Shown here in pieces: positions 26,627 to 34,359 of a stretch of DNA of 64,000 nt. This DNA comes from Colimorpha sp045222295 (GTDB lineage: Bacteria > Bacteroidota > Bacteroidia > Bacteroidales > P3), in the NCBI GenBank assembly GCA_045222295.1, contig JBGUXP010000008.1:94975-158974 (forward strand), read 5' to 3'. A program made the translations under genes and the position numbers. Below the pieces are notes generated by a model. That model had not been told where the DNA came from. It did not search any database and worked only from the letters and a program-made list of their open reading frames with translations. Within the stretch, counting starts at the first letter, position 1. Each line of letters starts with the position of its first letter.

Positions 26627-28102
26627 TTATTTTTTAATAATGGAGTTGACTGTGGGCGAAATCTTCCAGAAATAGACCGCCGCCGCCGCCAATCCCCCCA
26701 GGACAACAGTCTTCACTACGGCACCAACAATCAGCGAGAGTCCCAGCGCGGAGGTCATCCAGATCCGCCATCCCCTATCGAGCAGCAGCAGGGCGATGAT
26801 GAGTACCACAGTCTTGAGCTGCCCAGTGGAGAAGACGCTGACCTTGAGCTTCCTCCACAGGTAGCCGAGCAGCAGCACATAGTAGAGTAGGTAGGCGCAC
26901 AGCGTGGCGCAGGCTGCGCCGCTGATGCCCATGGAGCCAATGAGGGTGTTGTTGAAGACGATGGCCGCCACCGTGAGCACCACTATGAAAGGTAGACCGC
27001 GCGAGTAGAAGCGCGAGTAATTCAGAATGTCGCTACTTACCGAGAACGATGAGTTTATCACCTTGGCGATGCCGAGGAGGAACACAACGCCGACACCGTC
27101 CACATAGTCCTTGCCGTTGGGAATGACGGCGAAGAGCGTATCGATATTAATCCATATCACATAGAAAATCAACAGGCTTACCAGCAACTGGTGTAGACTC
27201 ACCTGTCGGCTGAGGCGGTTCACCTCGTCCCAGCGGTCCTCCTTGATGGCTGTGGCTATCACTGGCCTCGAAATGGCTCCCAACGAGCGATAGGGCACCT
27301 CCACGACGTTAGCGATATAGGAGGCAATGGTATAAACACCCGTCAGCGCCAACCCCGTTTTTGCACCGAGGAAGAGCGAGTTGAAAAGAGGTATGTTCCC
27401 CGCCAGCGCCGTCATTGTCATATAGAGGGTGTAGCGGCCAATTTCTTTCACCCTGTCGTGTGTGAGAAACCCCCGGTCGATACGGAACGAGATATGCCCC
27501 AAGGTCATCAAATAACCCAAGTTCAGCAACATCGCTAACCCATAGCTTCCACAGAACATCCACACGAAGATATCTATTGAGATAAGGTCGAAGCCATAGA
27601 GCAGGTAGGCTACCAAGTTGAAAAGTCTGATACCCACCTCGCGTACCAGCTTGGGCACCGTGATGCGTAGCAGCACCGAAGCATTGGTTTCAAAAACAGA
27701 AGTGTATAGCGAAAAGAAGGTGAGCATCGGCAGCAAATAGAAGTAGTCGGCCAGCAGGGGCGACTTGTCGGCATAAACCGCCAGTAGCGGCTCCCTAAAA
27801 ATCAGGAACGCCAGCGCGAAGAGCACGAAGCCCGCCAATGGCAGCAACACGCTAAGGCCGAAGACCCCATGGTTGTTCTTGTCATCCCTGAAATAGGGGA
27901 AAAACTTGACAACCGACGAGTTGGACCCCAGCTGCGCCAGCGACGAGAAGAGCATCGCCGCGTCGACCAGTACTCGCGTCAGCCCTATCTCCTCTTGTGT
28001 CAAGTATTTGGTTAGCACAAAGAACGACACAAAGAACCCTATCGCCACTCCTATGTAGTTGGCGATGGCTCCTTTGATACTCTGTCGTGCTATTACGCCC
28101 AT
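26627..28102 (-). CDS. Polysaccharide/lipid-linked oligosaccharide flippase (Wzx-like)
   Basis: 491 residues with about 12-14 hydrophobic helices, the layout of the MATE-like polysaccharide biosynthesis flippases. The start QSIKGAIANYIGVAIGFFVSFF and IGLTRVLVDAAMLFSSLAQLG fit the first two helices of this family. It should move undecaprenyl-linked sugars across the inner membrane. No glycosyltransferase genes are adjacent, so it is probably for a conserved envelope glycan. A 15-base gap separates it from the protease gene upstream. Confidence 0.85.
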   Translation of the reverse strand: MGVIARQSIKGAIANYIGVAIGFFVSFFVLTKYLTQEEIGLTRVLVDAAMLFSSLAQLGSNSSVVKFFPYFRDDKNNHGVFGLSVLLPLAGFVLFALAFLIFREPLLAVYADKSPLLADYFYLLPMLTFFSLYTSVFETNASVLLRITVPKLVREVGIRLFNLVAYLLYGFDLISIDIFVWMFCGSYGLAMLLNLGYLMTLGHISFRIDRGFLTHDRVKEIGRYTLYMTMTALAGNIPLFNSLFLGAKTGLALTGVYTIASYIANVVEVPYRSLGAISRPVIATAIKEDRWDEVNRLSRQVSLHQLLVSLLIFYVIWINIDTLFAVIPNGKDYVDGVGVVFLLGIAKVINSSFSVSSDILNYSRFYSRGLPFIVVLTVAAIVFNNTLIGSMGISGAACATLCAYLLYYVLLLGYLWRKLKVSVFSTGQLKTVVLIIALLLLDRGWRIWMTSALGLSLIVGAVVKTVVLGGLAAAAVYFWKISPTVNSIIKK

Positions 28103-28117
28103 GCGTCTATAAGGATG

Positions 28118-31100
28118 TTATTTTACAATCAATTTCTGCACCGTGGCGTTGTTGTGATCCATCACATGGACAAAATAGATGCCCGAGGGGAGGGTCATGT
28201 GGAGTGTGGAATGAGTGTTAAAAGTGGTGGCAGGTATCACCTCACGGCCTGCAATGTCAACGATGGTGACGGTCGAAGGCTGCGACACACTGATGGAAAC
28301 GTCACCAGCGGTCGGGTTGGGATAGATTTCCACTGTCAGTTTTTCTCTCTCCACTTCACCAATGCCTGTGGAATAGGTACCGGTGATAGCCTTAATCATA
28401 AAGACATTAAGGAACCCTTTGGAGGCCATGGAACTCCATCTGTTGCCGTCGAAGGAGATAAGGCCGCCGGGGATACCTGCAAATCCGCTGACAGCCATTT
28501 CGTTTCCTACAGCGGGAATCAGGAATGTTACCCAAAGGTTTTCATTGTCCAAAGACACCGAGTCAGTGAGCACTATTTCCTGCCAGCCTTCCTGGTTGGT
28601 GGTGATGGAGACCGGTTGGCTGTGAACCAATGCGGCAGGGACGGTGTCGCCGCCACGGTAGATGTTAAGGGTGTAGTCAGATGCCATGAGTGAGTAGAGC
28701 ATCACACTGCGCAGGTAGTCACTACCGGCGAGGGAGGAGGCAGGCAACATCATGCCGAAATGGAAATTGCCGTAGGCGTTACCTATTTTGTTTACTTTCG
28801 GGTCGTTGCCACAGTAGCTGATGGTGTCGCCCGAGCGAACGGGACGCTGGGTGATGAAGTTGGCAACGAGGTCCATGTTGGAAATGGCCGGGAAAGAAAT
28901 TACGTCGGAAAGCACTCCTGGGTTCCAATAGGCGAATTGGTAGCCGGTGGCGGGTACGGCCTGCAATACTACCGTATCGCCTTCGACATAGAGACCTGCG
29001 CCAGTGACGGTGCCCCAGGCGGGATTGCTGCTGACGGCGTTGATGATGTGATAGACAAGGGCGGTGTCGTTGGCACCCACGCGGATATCATCGATGAGCA
29101 GCTGGCTGCCACCCGCGGGAGTGAGGCAGCGGAAGGCGACGTAAACCGGCTGTCCGACATAGGGAGCCAGTGAGATGGCCCGCTGCTGCCAGGCGTTGCC
29201 AGCATCGCTCTCGGCATAGATGACGGTAGAGAAGTCGTCGGGGGTGTTGCCACCGACCGAGATGCGAACCTCATAGGCGCTGCCGGCAGGGGCGTTGACA
29301 TAGTAGGAGAGGGCTCTGTTGGTGGAGTCGGCGGGCAGGAGGATGGCCGGTGTAATGGCCCATGAGCCGTCGTCGCTGCCACTGGCGGTGAGACAGTGGC
29401 TGCCACTATGGCTGGTGGCACCGCTCTCGAGAGCAAAGCCGCTCAATTGCCAGCAGTCGGTACCCTCCTCAAAGTTCTCTTCCCAGGGGAGTTCGTGAAT
29501 GGCGCAATTGGCAGTGGAGCCGTCGCCAAAGATGCCGCGAATCAAGACGGCAAGTCCTTCAAAGTCAATGGTAGACCCTTCTTCGTCGCTAAGCACACAC
29601 TCGTCGTTGTTGCCACAAGATAAGGTAAAAGTGAACGGATTTTCAGCATCTGGGCAGGTGAAGGTAATCCAGAGATTACGGGTGGTGTCGACGGGCAGTA
29701 GAGAGGTCACGGGAACAGTGTTCCATCGGTTGATGTCGTTTTCACCAAAGTGGTGGGTGGCGGTGAAGAGTGTATCGGTGGGGGCGTCAGTGCCAGCGAT
29801 GACGGCCAGCGTGTAGTTGCCTTCCTCTGCCACAAAGAGTTGTGCGGCTTCAAGGTAGCGTCCATCGGTGAGCACCGAGGCTGGCAGACGAATGCCCCAA
29901 CTGGTTTGAGGAGAGGGCAACGGAATATTGGACATGGTGATGGCGTAGAGGCCGCAGTAGCTCAAGGTGTCGCCGCTGAGGGGTTCCACCTCGGCGGTGA
30001 AGTTATAACTGCCGCCCTGGGCAATGAACTGGCGGTCAGGAATGGAATTGCCGTCGCTCCAGTACTTGAAACGATACCCTTCGGGCACAGTGACATCGAG
30101 GGTGACGGTGTCGCCGAAGGCATAGCTGCCGGCACCCGTGAGGGTGGCAGGACTATTGATCGAGGCAGTGACGGTGGTGGTGCTACCAATTGCCCAGTCG
30201 GTGTTGGGACGGATGCCGATGATGGCGGCATTCTGGAGATTGTAAGTGCCACTGTTGGCACCGGCGCCGTTGGCGGATGGCACGAGGTTGCCCATGACAA
30301 AGTATCCATCAGCCAAGCCACTCCAGCCCCAGTTGATATGGAAGAGACCGTCATTGTTGTATCCGTCGCAGACGAAACTGTGACCCATATGGCCGTCGGA
30401 ACCGGAATAGAGAATAGGACGGCTCTGGTCGAGCTCGGCACGAAGACGGGCGCAATATTCATCGTTGCTATACTTGTCACGCAGGACAACGGCCATGTCA
30501 GGACGGTATTTGAAGTGGTCCAGCAAAGCTCTCTGAGCCGACTTCTGCAAAGTTCCGCTCATGCTGTAGTTTACGGTGGAACTTAAGTTGGGGGAATACT
30601 CCATGTCGGAAGCCACGCCTACGTGGTAGATGAGCGTGGCGACGGCGTTGACCTCGGTCTCGCTGCTGGCGGCGGTGAGTACATTGGGCATGTGGGCCCA
30701 GTCGTAGGTGGTGGCACCGAAATCAACCGTCAAGGGACCATAGTTGGGATTGCACGTGTTGGTGTGGCTACCGTAACCCGTGACGGGATGGTTGTGGAAC
30801 TTCATGACCTGTGCAGTGGCCGTGGCTACGCAGCCGGTAATGGAGCGCGCGCCGGCGGCGCTGTCGTATGGGCACATGGCGTTGTAGTAAGGGTGCTGAT
30901 CCCAGGTGGTGGTGAGCAGGGGGCTGACAGAAGATTTCCATCCGTTGCCCATATTTTCTATCTTCCACTCCTCTGTTAAACTCGGCTCACCGTTACGTTT
31001 GGCGGCACGGATAATGCGCTCGAAGCCGTCGAGCACTTCGCGAAGGTTTGCAGGAATATTGCTGGCGGAGAATGTATTGTCCACCGAATAGCCCAACACG

Positions 31101-31336
31101 GGAGTCGTGCAGTCGTCACCACTGATAAGAATGAAACCGCCCTCGGGAGCGGCGAAGATATAAAACTCAGTGTAGGATATCGTAGCCGTGATATTGACCA
31201 AGGCTGTGGAATTTTTCATACCCTTGGCACTCAGGTAGGCCTCTGCTACACTGCGGGCAGTGTTGACGTCGACAGGTTTCGCTTCTGCGGCTACGCCGAG
31301 AAGCATGATTGCTAGAAACAATAGCGTTCTTTTCAT
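28118..31336 (-). CDS. C10 family cysteine protease with T9SS sorting domain
   Basis: 1072 residues. Signal peptide (1-18), an N-terminal Spi-like propeptide (VDVNTARSVAEAYLSAKG ... GGFILISGDDCTTPVLGYS), then the streptopain-type catalytic domain: Cys in RSITGCVATATAQVMKFH (about residue 170) and His in GHMGHSFVCDGYN (about 325), with HINWGWSG. After it come a bacterial beta repeat (GAGSYAFGDTVTLDVTVPEG), a cleaved-adhesin-like jelly-roll domain (about 630-770), a second beta repeat and a C-terminal type A T9SS domain (EIYPNPTAGDVSISV ... GIYFVHVMDHNNATVQKLIVK). Expected to be exported through T9SS and surface attached or released, like gingipain-related proteases. Confidence 0.92.
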   Translation of the reverse strand: MKRTLLFLAIMLLGVAAEAKPVDVNTARSVAEAYLSAKGMKNSTALVNITATISYTEFYIFAAPEGGFILISGDDCTTPVLGYSVDNTFSASNIPANLREVLDGFERIIRAAKRNGEPSLTEEWKIENMGNGWKSSVSPLLTTTWDQHPYYNAMCPYDSAAGARSITGCVATATAQVMKFHNHPVTGYGSHTNTCNPNYGPLTVDFGATTYDWAHMPNVLTAASSETEVNAVATLIYHVGVASDMEYSPNLSSTVNYSMSGTLQKSAQRALLDHFKYRPDMAVVLRDKYSNDEYCARLRAELDQSRPILYSGSDGHMGHSFVCDGYNNDGLFHINWGWSGLADGYFVMGNLVPSANGAGANSGTYNLQNAAIIGIRPNTDWAIGSTTTVTASINSPATLTGAGSYAFGDTVTLDVTVPEGYRFKYWSDGNSIPDRQFIAQGGSYNFTAEVEPLSGDTLSYCGLYAITMSNIPLPSPQTSWGIRLPASVLTDGRYLEAAQLFVAEEGNYTLAVIAGTDAPTDTLFTATHHFGENDINRWNTVPVTSLLPVDTTRNLWITFTCPDAENPFTFTLSCGNNDECVLSDEEGSTIDFEGLAVLIRGIFGDGSTANCAIHELPWEENFEEGTDCWQLSGFALESGATSHSGSHCLTASGSDDGSWAITPAILLPADSTNRALSYYVNAPAGSAYEVRISVGGNTPDDFSTVIYAESDAGNAWQQRAISLAPYVGQPVYVAFRCLTPAGGSQLLIDDIRVGANDTALVYHIINAVSSNPAWGTVTGAGLYVEGDTVVLQAVPATGYQFAYWNPGVLSDVISFPAISNMDLVANFITQRPVRSGDTISYCGNDPKVNKIGNAYGNFHFGMMLPASSLAGSDYLRSVMLYSLMASDYTLNIYRGGDTVPAALVHSQPVSITTNQEGWQEIVLTDSVSLDNENLWVTFLIPAVGNEMAVSGFAGIPGGLISFDGNRWSSMASKGFLNVFMIKAITGTYSTGIGEVEREKLTVEIYPNPTAGDVSISVSQPSTVTIVDIAGREVIPATTFNTHSTLHMTLPSGIYFVHVMDHNNATVQKLIVK

Positions 31337-31402
31337 GCTTATTATGTTTAATTATTTATAAATCAATCCACTGGAGTGTTTGTACAATACTCCTCTTAAT
31401 TT

Positions 31403-31428
31403 GCAAATATACATAAAAAAACAAATTT
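31403..31428 (-). promoter_or_regulatory. Promoter of the C10 protease
   Basis: Minus-strand TATATTTGC at 31403-31411 with TTG about 18 bases upstream. The ~65-base leader contains a hairpin (GGAGT...ACTCC) at about 31374-31394. Confidence 0.65.
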
Positions 31429-31472
31429 CAAATTCATTTTTTATTTTTCGGTTTCAATTCCAAAATATTTTG

Positions 31473-31480
31473 TATCTTTG
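31473..31480 (+). promoter_or_regulatory. -7 box of the EF-G-like gene
   Basis: TATCTTTG on the plus strand, followed by a ~90-base leader that includes the GC-rich repeat relative at 31499-31516. Confidence 0.65.
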
Positions 31481-31572
31481 CAGCCACGTTTCTTGTCGCC
31501 GGCAGGGGTGTCGGCGATAAATAACACGCTAGTACCGAAAGAAATAGAATAAAATAAATAAATAGTAACACA

Positions 31573-33705
31573 ATGAAAATTTATCAGACTCAGGACATCC
31601 GTAACATCGCCCTCGTGGGCGGCGCCAAATCGGGCAAGACCTCTATGGCTGAAGCTATGGCTTTCTGTGGCGGCCTCATCAACCGCCGCGGCTCCGTGGA
31701 CAGCAAGAACACCATCAGCGACTATCGCGACATCGAGCACGACCGCGGCTACTCCGTGGAGACCACCCTCATGTACACCGAGTTCGGCGGCAAGAAGGTG
31801 AACATCCTCGATGTGCCCGGCTTCGCCGACTATCAGGGTGAGCTCGACAGCGCTCTCAACGTGGTCGAGGCCGCCGTCGTCGTCGTCAACGCCCAGAGCG
31901 GCGTCGAGGTCGGCACCGAAATCGCCAACCGCTACGCTGCCAAGCTCGACACCCCCATGCTCTTCGTCGTCAACCACCTCGACGCCGAAAAGGCCAACTT
32001 CGACGACGCCGTCAACCAGCTCAAGGACTTCTTCGGTGGCAAGTGCACCGTCCTCCAGTTCCCCACCAACGCCGGTCTCGGCTTCAACCAGGTGGTCGAC
32101 ATCGTGGCCAACAAGATGTACACCTTCACCGACGGTAAGTACACCGAAGCCGACATCCCCGCCGAGTACGCCGACAAGGCCGAGGAGATGCGTATGGCCC
32201 TCGTCGAGGAAGCCGCCGCTGCCGACGACGAACTGATGGAGAAATACTTCGAGAATGGCGACCTCACCGCTGAGGAACTCACCAAGGCCCTCAAGCTCGC
32301 CATCGACAAGCGCGACCTCTTCCCCATCCTCTGCACCAGCGCCAAGGAGAACTTCGGCGTCAACCGTCTGCTCGAGTTCATCTGCCAGAACGTCCCCGCC
32401 CCCTGCGAGGTGGCCGATGCCAAGAAGACCAAAGGCGGCAAAGAGCTGAAGTGCGACAACGGCAACCCCACCGTCGCCTTCGCCTTCAAGAGCGCCAAGG
32501 ATAAGAACCTCGGTGAAATCACCTACCTCCGCATCTACGACGGCGAGCTCGCCGAAGCCCAGGATGTGGTCAACGCCAACAACCAGAGCAAGGAGCGCGT
32601 CAGCCAGGTCCTCGTCTGCAGCGGCTCGAACCGCCAGCGCGTCGAGAAAGCCTGCGCCGGCGACATCGTCTGCACCATCAAGCTGAAAGACGTCAAGATC
32701 AACCATACCCTCACCACCCCGAAGAACACCGACGACGCCGTTGCCGAGATCGAGTTCCCCACTCCCATCTACACCGTCGCCGTGAAGGCCGCCAACAGCA
32801 ACGACGACGAGAAGGTCGGCGCCGCGCTGAAGGACCTCGTCACCTACGACCGCTCGCTGACCCTCGAGAACAGCCGCGAGCTGCGCCAGGTCATCCTCGG
32901 CTGCCAGGGTGAGCTCCACCTCAACACCGTGAAGTGGTACTTCGAGAACCAGTACAAGCTGGCCGTCAACTTCACCGCCCCCAACATCCCCTACCGCGAG
33001 ACCATCACCAAGAGCGCCGAAGCCATGTACCGCCACAAGAAACAGTCGGGTGGTTCCGGTCAGTTCGGCGAGGTGCACATGCTCATCGAGCCCTACTTCG
33101 ACGGCATGCCCAACCAGACCAAGTACCCCATCCGCGACACCCAGGAGTATCCTCTGGAGTGGGGCGGCAAGCTGGTCTTCAACAACTGCATCGTCGGCGG
33201 CAGCATCGACGCCCGCTTCATGCCCGCCATCCTCAAGGGTATCATGGAGAAGATGGAGCAAGGTCCTCTCACCGGTTCCTATGCCCGCGACATCGTCGTC
33301 AACATCTACGACGGTAAGATGCACCCCGTCGACTCCAACGAAACCGCCTTCAAGATTGCCGGCCGTACCGCCTTCCGCGAGGCCTTCAAGCAGGCTGCCC
33401 CGAAGATCAAGGAGCCTATCTACGACATCGCCGTCACCGTGCCCACCGAGGCACAGGGTGGTGTGATGACCGACCTCCAGGGCCGCCGCGCCATCGTCAT
33501 GGGCATGGATGCCGAAGGCAAGTACACCACCCTCAAGGCAAAAGCCCCGTTGGCCGAGATGAACCGCTACTGCACCGCCCTGAGCTCCCTCACCAGCGGC
33601 CGCGGTACCTTCACCATGACCTTCAGCAGCTACGAACTCGTCCCCGCCGACGTCCAGCAGGCCCTCCTCAAGGCCTACGAGGAAGCCGCCGCCGAGGAAG
33701 AGTAA
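31573..33705 (+). CDS. EF-G paralogue with altered GTPase centre (EF-G2-like)
   Basis: 710 residues with all five EF-G domains. The GTPase centre is altered: P-loop GGAKSGKTS, switch I RGYSV where EF-G has RGITI, G3 DVPGFADY with Phe where the catalytic His of DxPGH stands, and G4 NHLD instead of NKxD. Domain IV is intact (YRETITKSAE, KQSGGSGQFGEVHM). Codon use is strongly biased to C-ending codons, as in highly expressed genes. Bacteroides is known to have an EF-G paralogue (EF-G2) that supports translation without GTP hydrolysis during carbon starvation; this gene could be its counterpart (inference). The last 47 bases recur at 57374-57420. Confidence 0.85.
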   Translation: MKIYQTQDIRNIALVGGAKSGKTSMAEAMAFCGGLINRRGSVDSKNTISDYRDIEHDRGYSVETTLMYTEFGGKKVNILDVPGFADYQGELDSALNVVEAAVVVVNAQSGVEVGTEIANRYAAKLDTPMLFVVNHLDAEKANFDDAVNQLKDFFGGKCTVLQFPTNAGLGFNQVVDIVANKMYTFTDGKYTEADIPAEYADKAEEMRMALVEEAAAADDELMEKYFENGDLTAEELTKALKLAIDKRDLFPILCTSAKENFGVNRLLEFICQNVPAPCEVADAKKTKGGKELKCDNGNPTVAFAFKSAKDKNLGEITYLRIYDGELAEAQDVVNANNQSKERVSQVLVCSGSNRQRVEKACAGDIVCTIKLKDVKINHTLTTPKNTDDAVAEIEFPTPIYTVAVKAANSNDDEKVGAALKDLVTYDRSLTLENSRELRQVILGCQGELHLNTVKWYFENQYKLAVNFTAPNIPYRETITKSAEAMYRHKKQSGGSGQFGEVHMLIEPYFDGMPNQTKYPIRDTQEYPLEWGGKLVFNNCIVGGSIDARFMPAILKGIMEKMEQGPLTGSYARDIVVNIYDGKMHPVDSNETAFKIAGRTAFREAFKQAAPKIKEPIYDIAVTVPTEAQGGVMTDLQGRRAIVMGMDAEGKYTTLKAKAPLAEMNRYCTALSSLTSGRGTFTMTFSSYELVPADVQQALLKAYEEAAAEEE
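33655..33701. repeat. Left attachment-like direct repeat (end of EF-G gene)
   Basis: 47 bases ending four bases before the stop codon end; identical to 57374-57420. The next codon differs (GAG TAA here, GAA TAG on the right) but encodes the same residue. Confidence 0.85.
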
Positions 33706-33743
33706 TCCCCCCCGCCGCGAAAGGCCAACAGAAAGGAAAACGC

Positions 33744-33773
33744 AAGGGTGTCCCTATCGGGGCACCCTTTTTC
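33744..33773 (+). terminator. Terminator after the EF-G-like gene
   Basis: Stem AAGGGTGTCCC (33744-33754) / GGGGCACCCTT (33759-33769) with loop TATC, then T-rich. A similar hairpin follows the right-hand copy of the gene end (57494-57518). Confidence 0.85.
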
Positions 33774-33828
33774 TTTCTTGCACACCATGTCGGGTGTCTC
33801 TCTCTTCCCTATCCCCACGCAGGCTTCA

Positions 33829-33888
33829 TTTTTCGGCTATCTTTTTTTCTTTTCGGCTATCTGGATTTCTTTCTTTCGGCTATCTGGA
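33829..33888. repeat. Left subterminal array: three TTTCGGCTATCT copies
   Basis: Copies at 33831-33842, 33851-33862 and 33874-33885, the last two extended by GGA. The complement AGATAGCCGAAA occurs three times at the right end (56892-57002). Confidence 0.85.
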
Positions 33889-33898
33889 TTTTCCTTTG

Positions 33899-33933
33899 CA
33901 TTTGCATTTTACGTTTGACCTGTTGACCTGCTC
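33899..33933. repeat. Left subterminal 26-base inverted repeat (30-base internal match)
   Basis: 33899-33924 is the exact reverse complement of 56756-56781. The overlapping 30 bases 33904-33933 recur in direct orientation at 54939-54968. Core: TTTTACGTTTGACCTGTT. Confidence 0.85.
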
Positions 33934-33996
33934 ACAATTCAAGCGCCCCTGAGTCGAAACCCAGAGGCGCTCACTTCTAACATCTTACAATTCTCA

Positions 33997-34359
33997 TCAG
34001 AACTTCACCCCCTCTTCCGGCGGCATCTCCACCGTCGGCTGTGCGGGTTCGTTCTGCACACGTTTCAGCACATCGATGCTCTGTCCGTCCAGCCGCGTGT
34101 GGTGTGCCGTCGGCTAGGCCGACAACCACTTGCCCATATACTCTCTGCACTTGATGCTGAACACAACATCCACCTGGTCGCCCACTTCGAGGGCCTTTGT
34201 CTTCCGCGTCTTGCGCTCGCCCATAAACTCGACGGCCAGCGTCTCTGCTTCCAATCCGAGAGTTTCGACGACCACCGTCTGCTTCTCCCAGTCGTTTCCG
34301 TTTGTTGAGGTGCCGCTCACTACCGGCTCCTTTGCGATTACTTTTGCTACTACTTTCAT
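33997..34359 (-). pseudogene. DUF3127-family gene with in-frame stop
   Basis: 81 residues are readable (34114-34359): KVVAKVIAKEPVVSGTSTNG ... VGDQVDVVFSIKCREYMGKWLSA, matching DUF3127, a small OB-fold family found with phage and plasmid replication genes. TAG at 34116-34114 follows, but the same frame continues for 38 codons (ending PPEEGVKF) to TGA at 33997, giving the family's usual length of about 120. Either a nonsense mutation or a truncated but functional protein. Overlaps the DUF3987 gene by ATGA, so the two were co-translated. Confidence 0.75.

Noticed and set aside
31441..33324. Long minus-strand reading frame (627 codons) opposite the EF-G-like gene
   Set aside because: Antisense artefact of the C-ending codon bias; the composition (Val, Gly, Asp, Glu runs) is unlike a protein and the plus strand encodes a full EF-G homologue.
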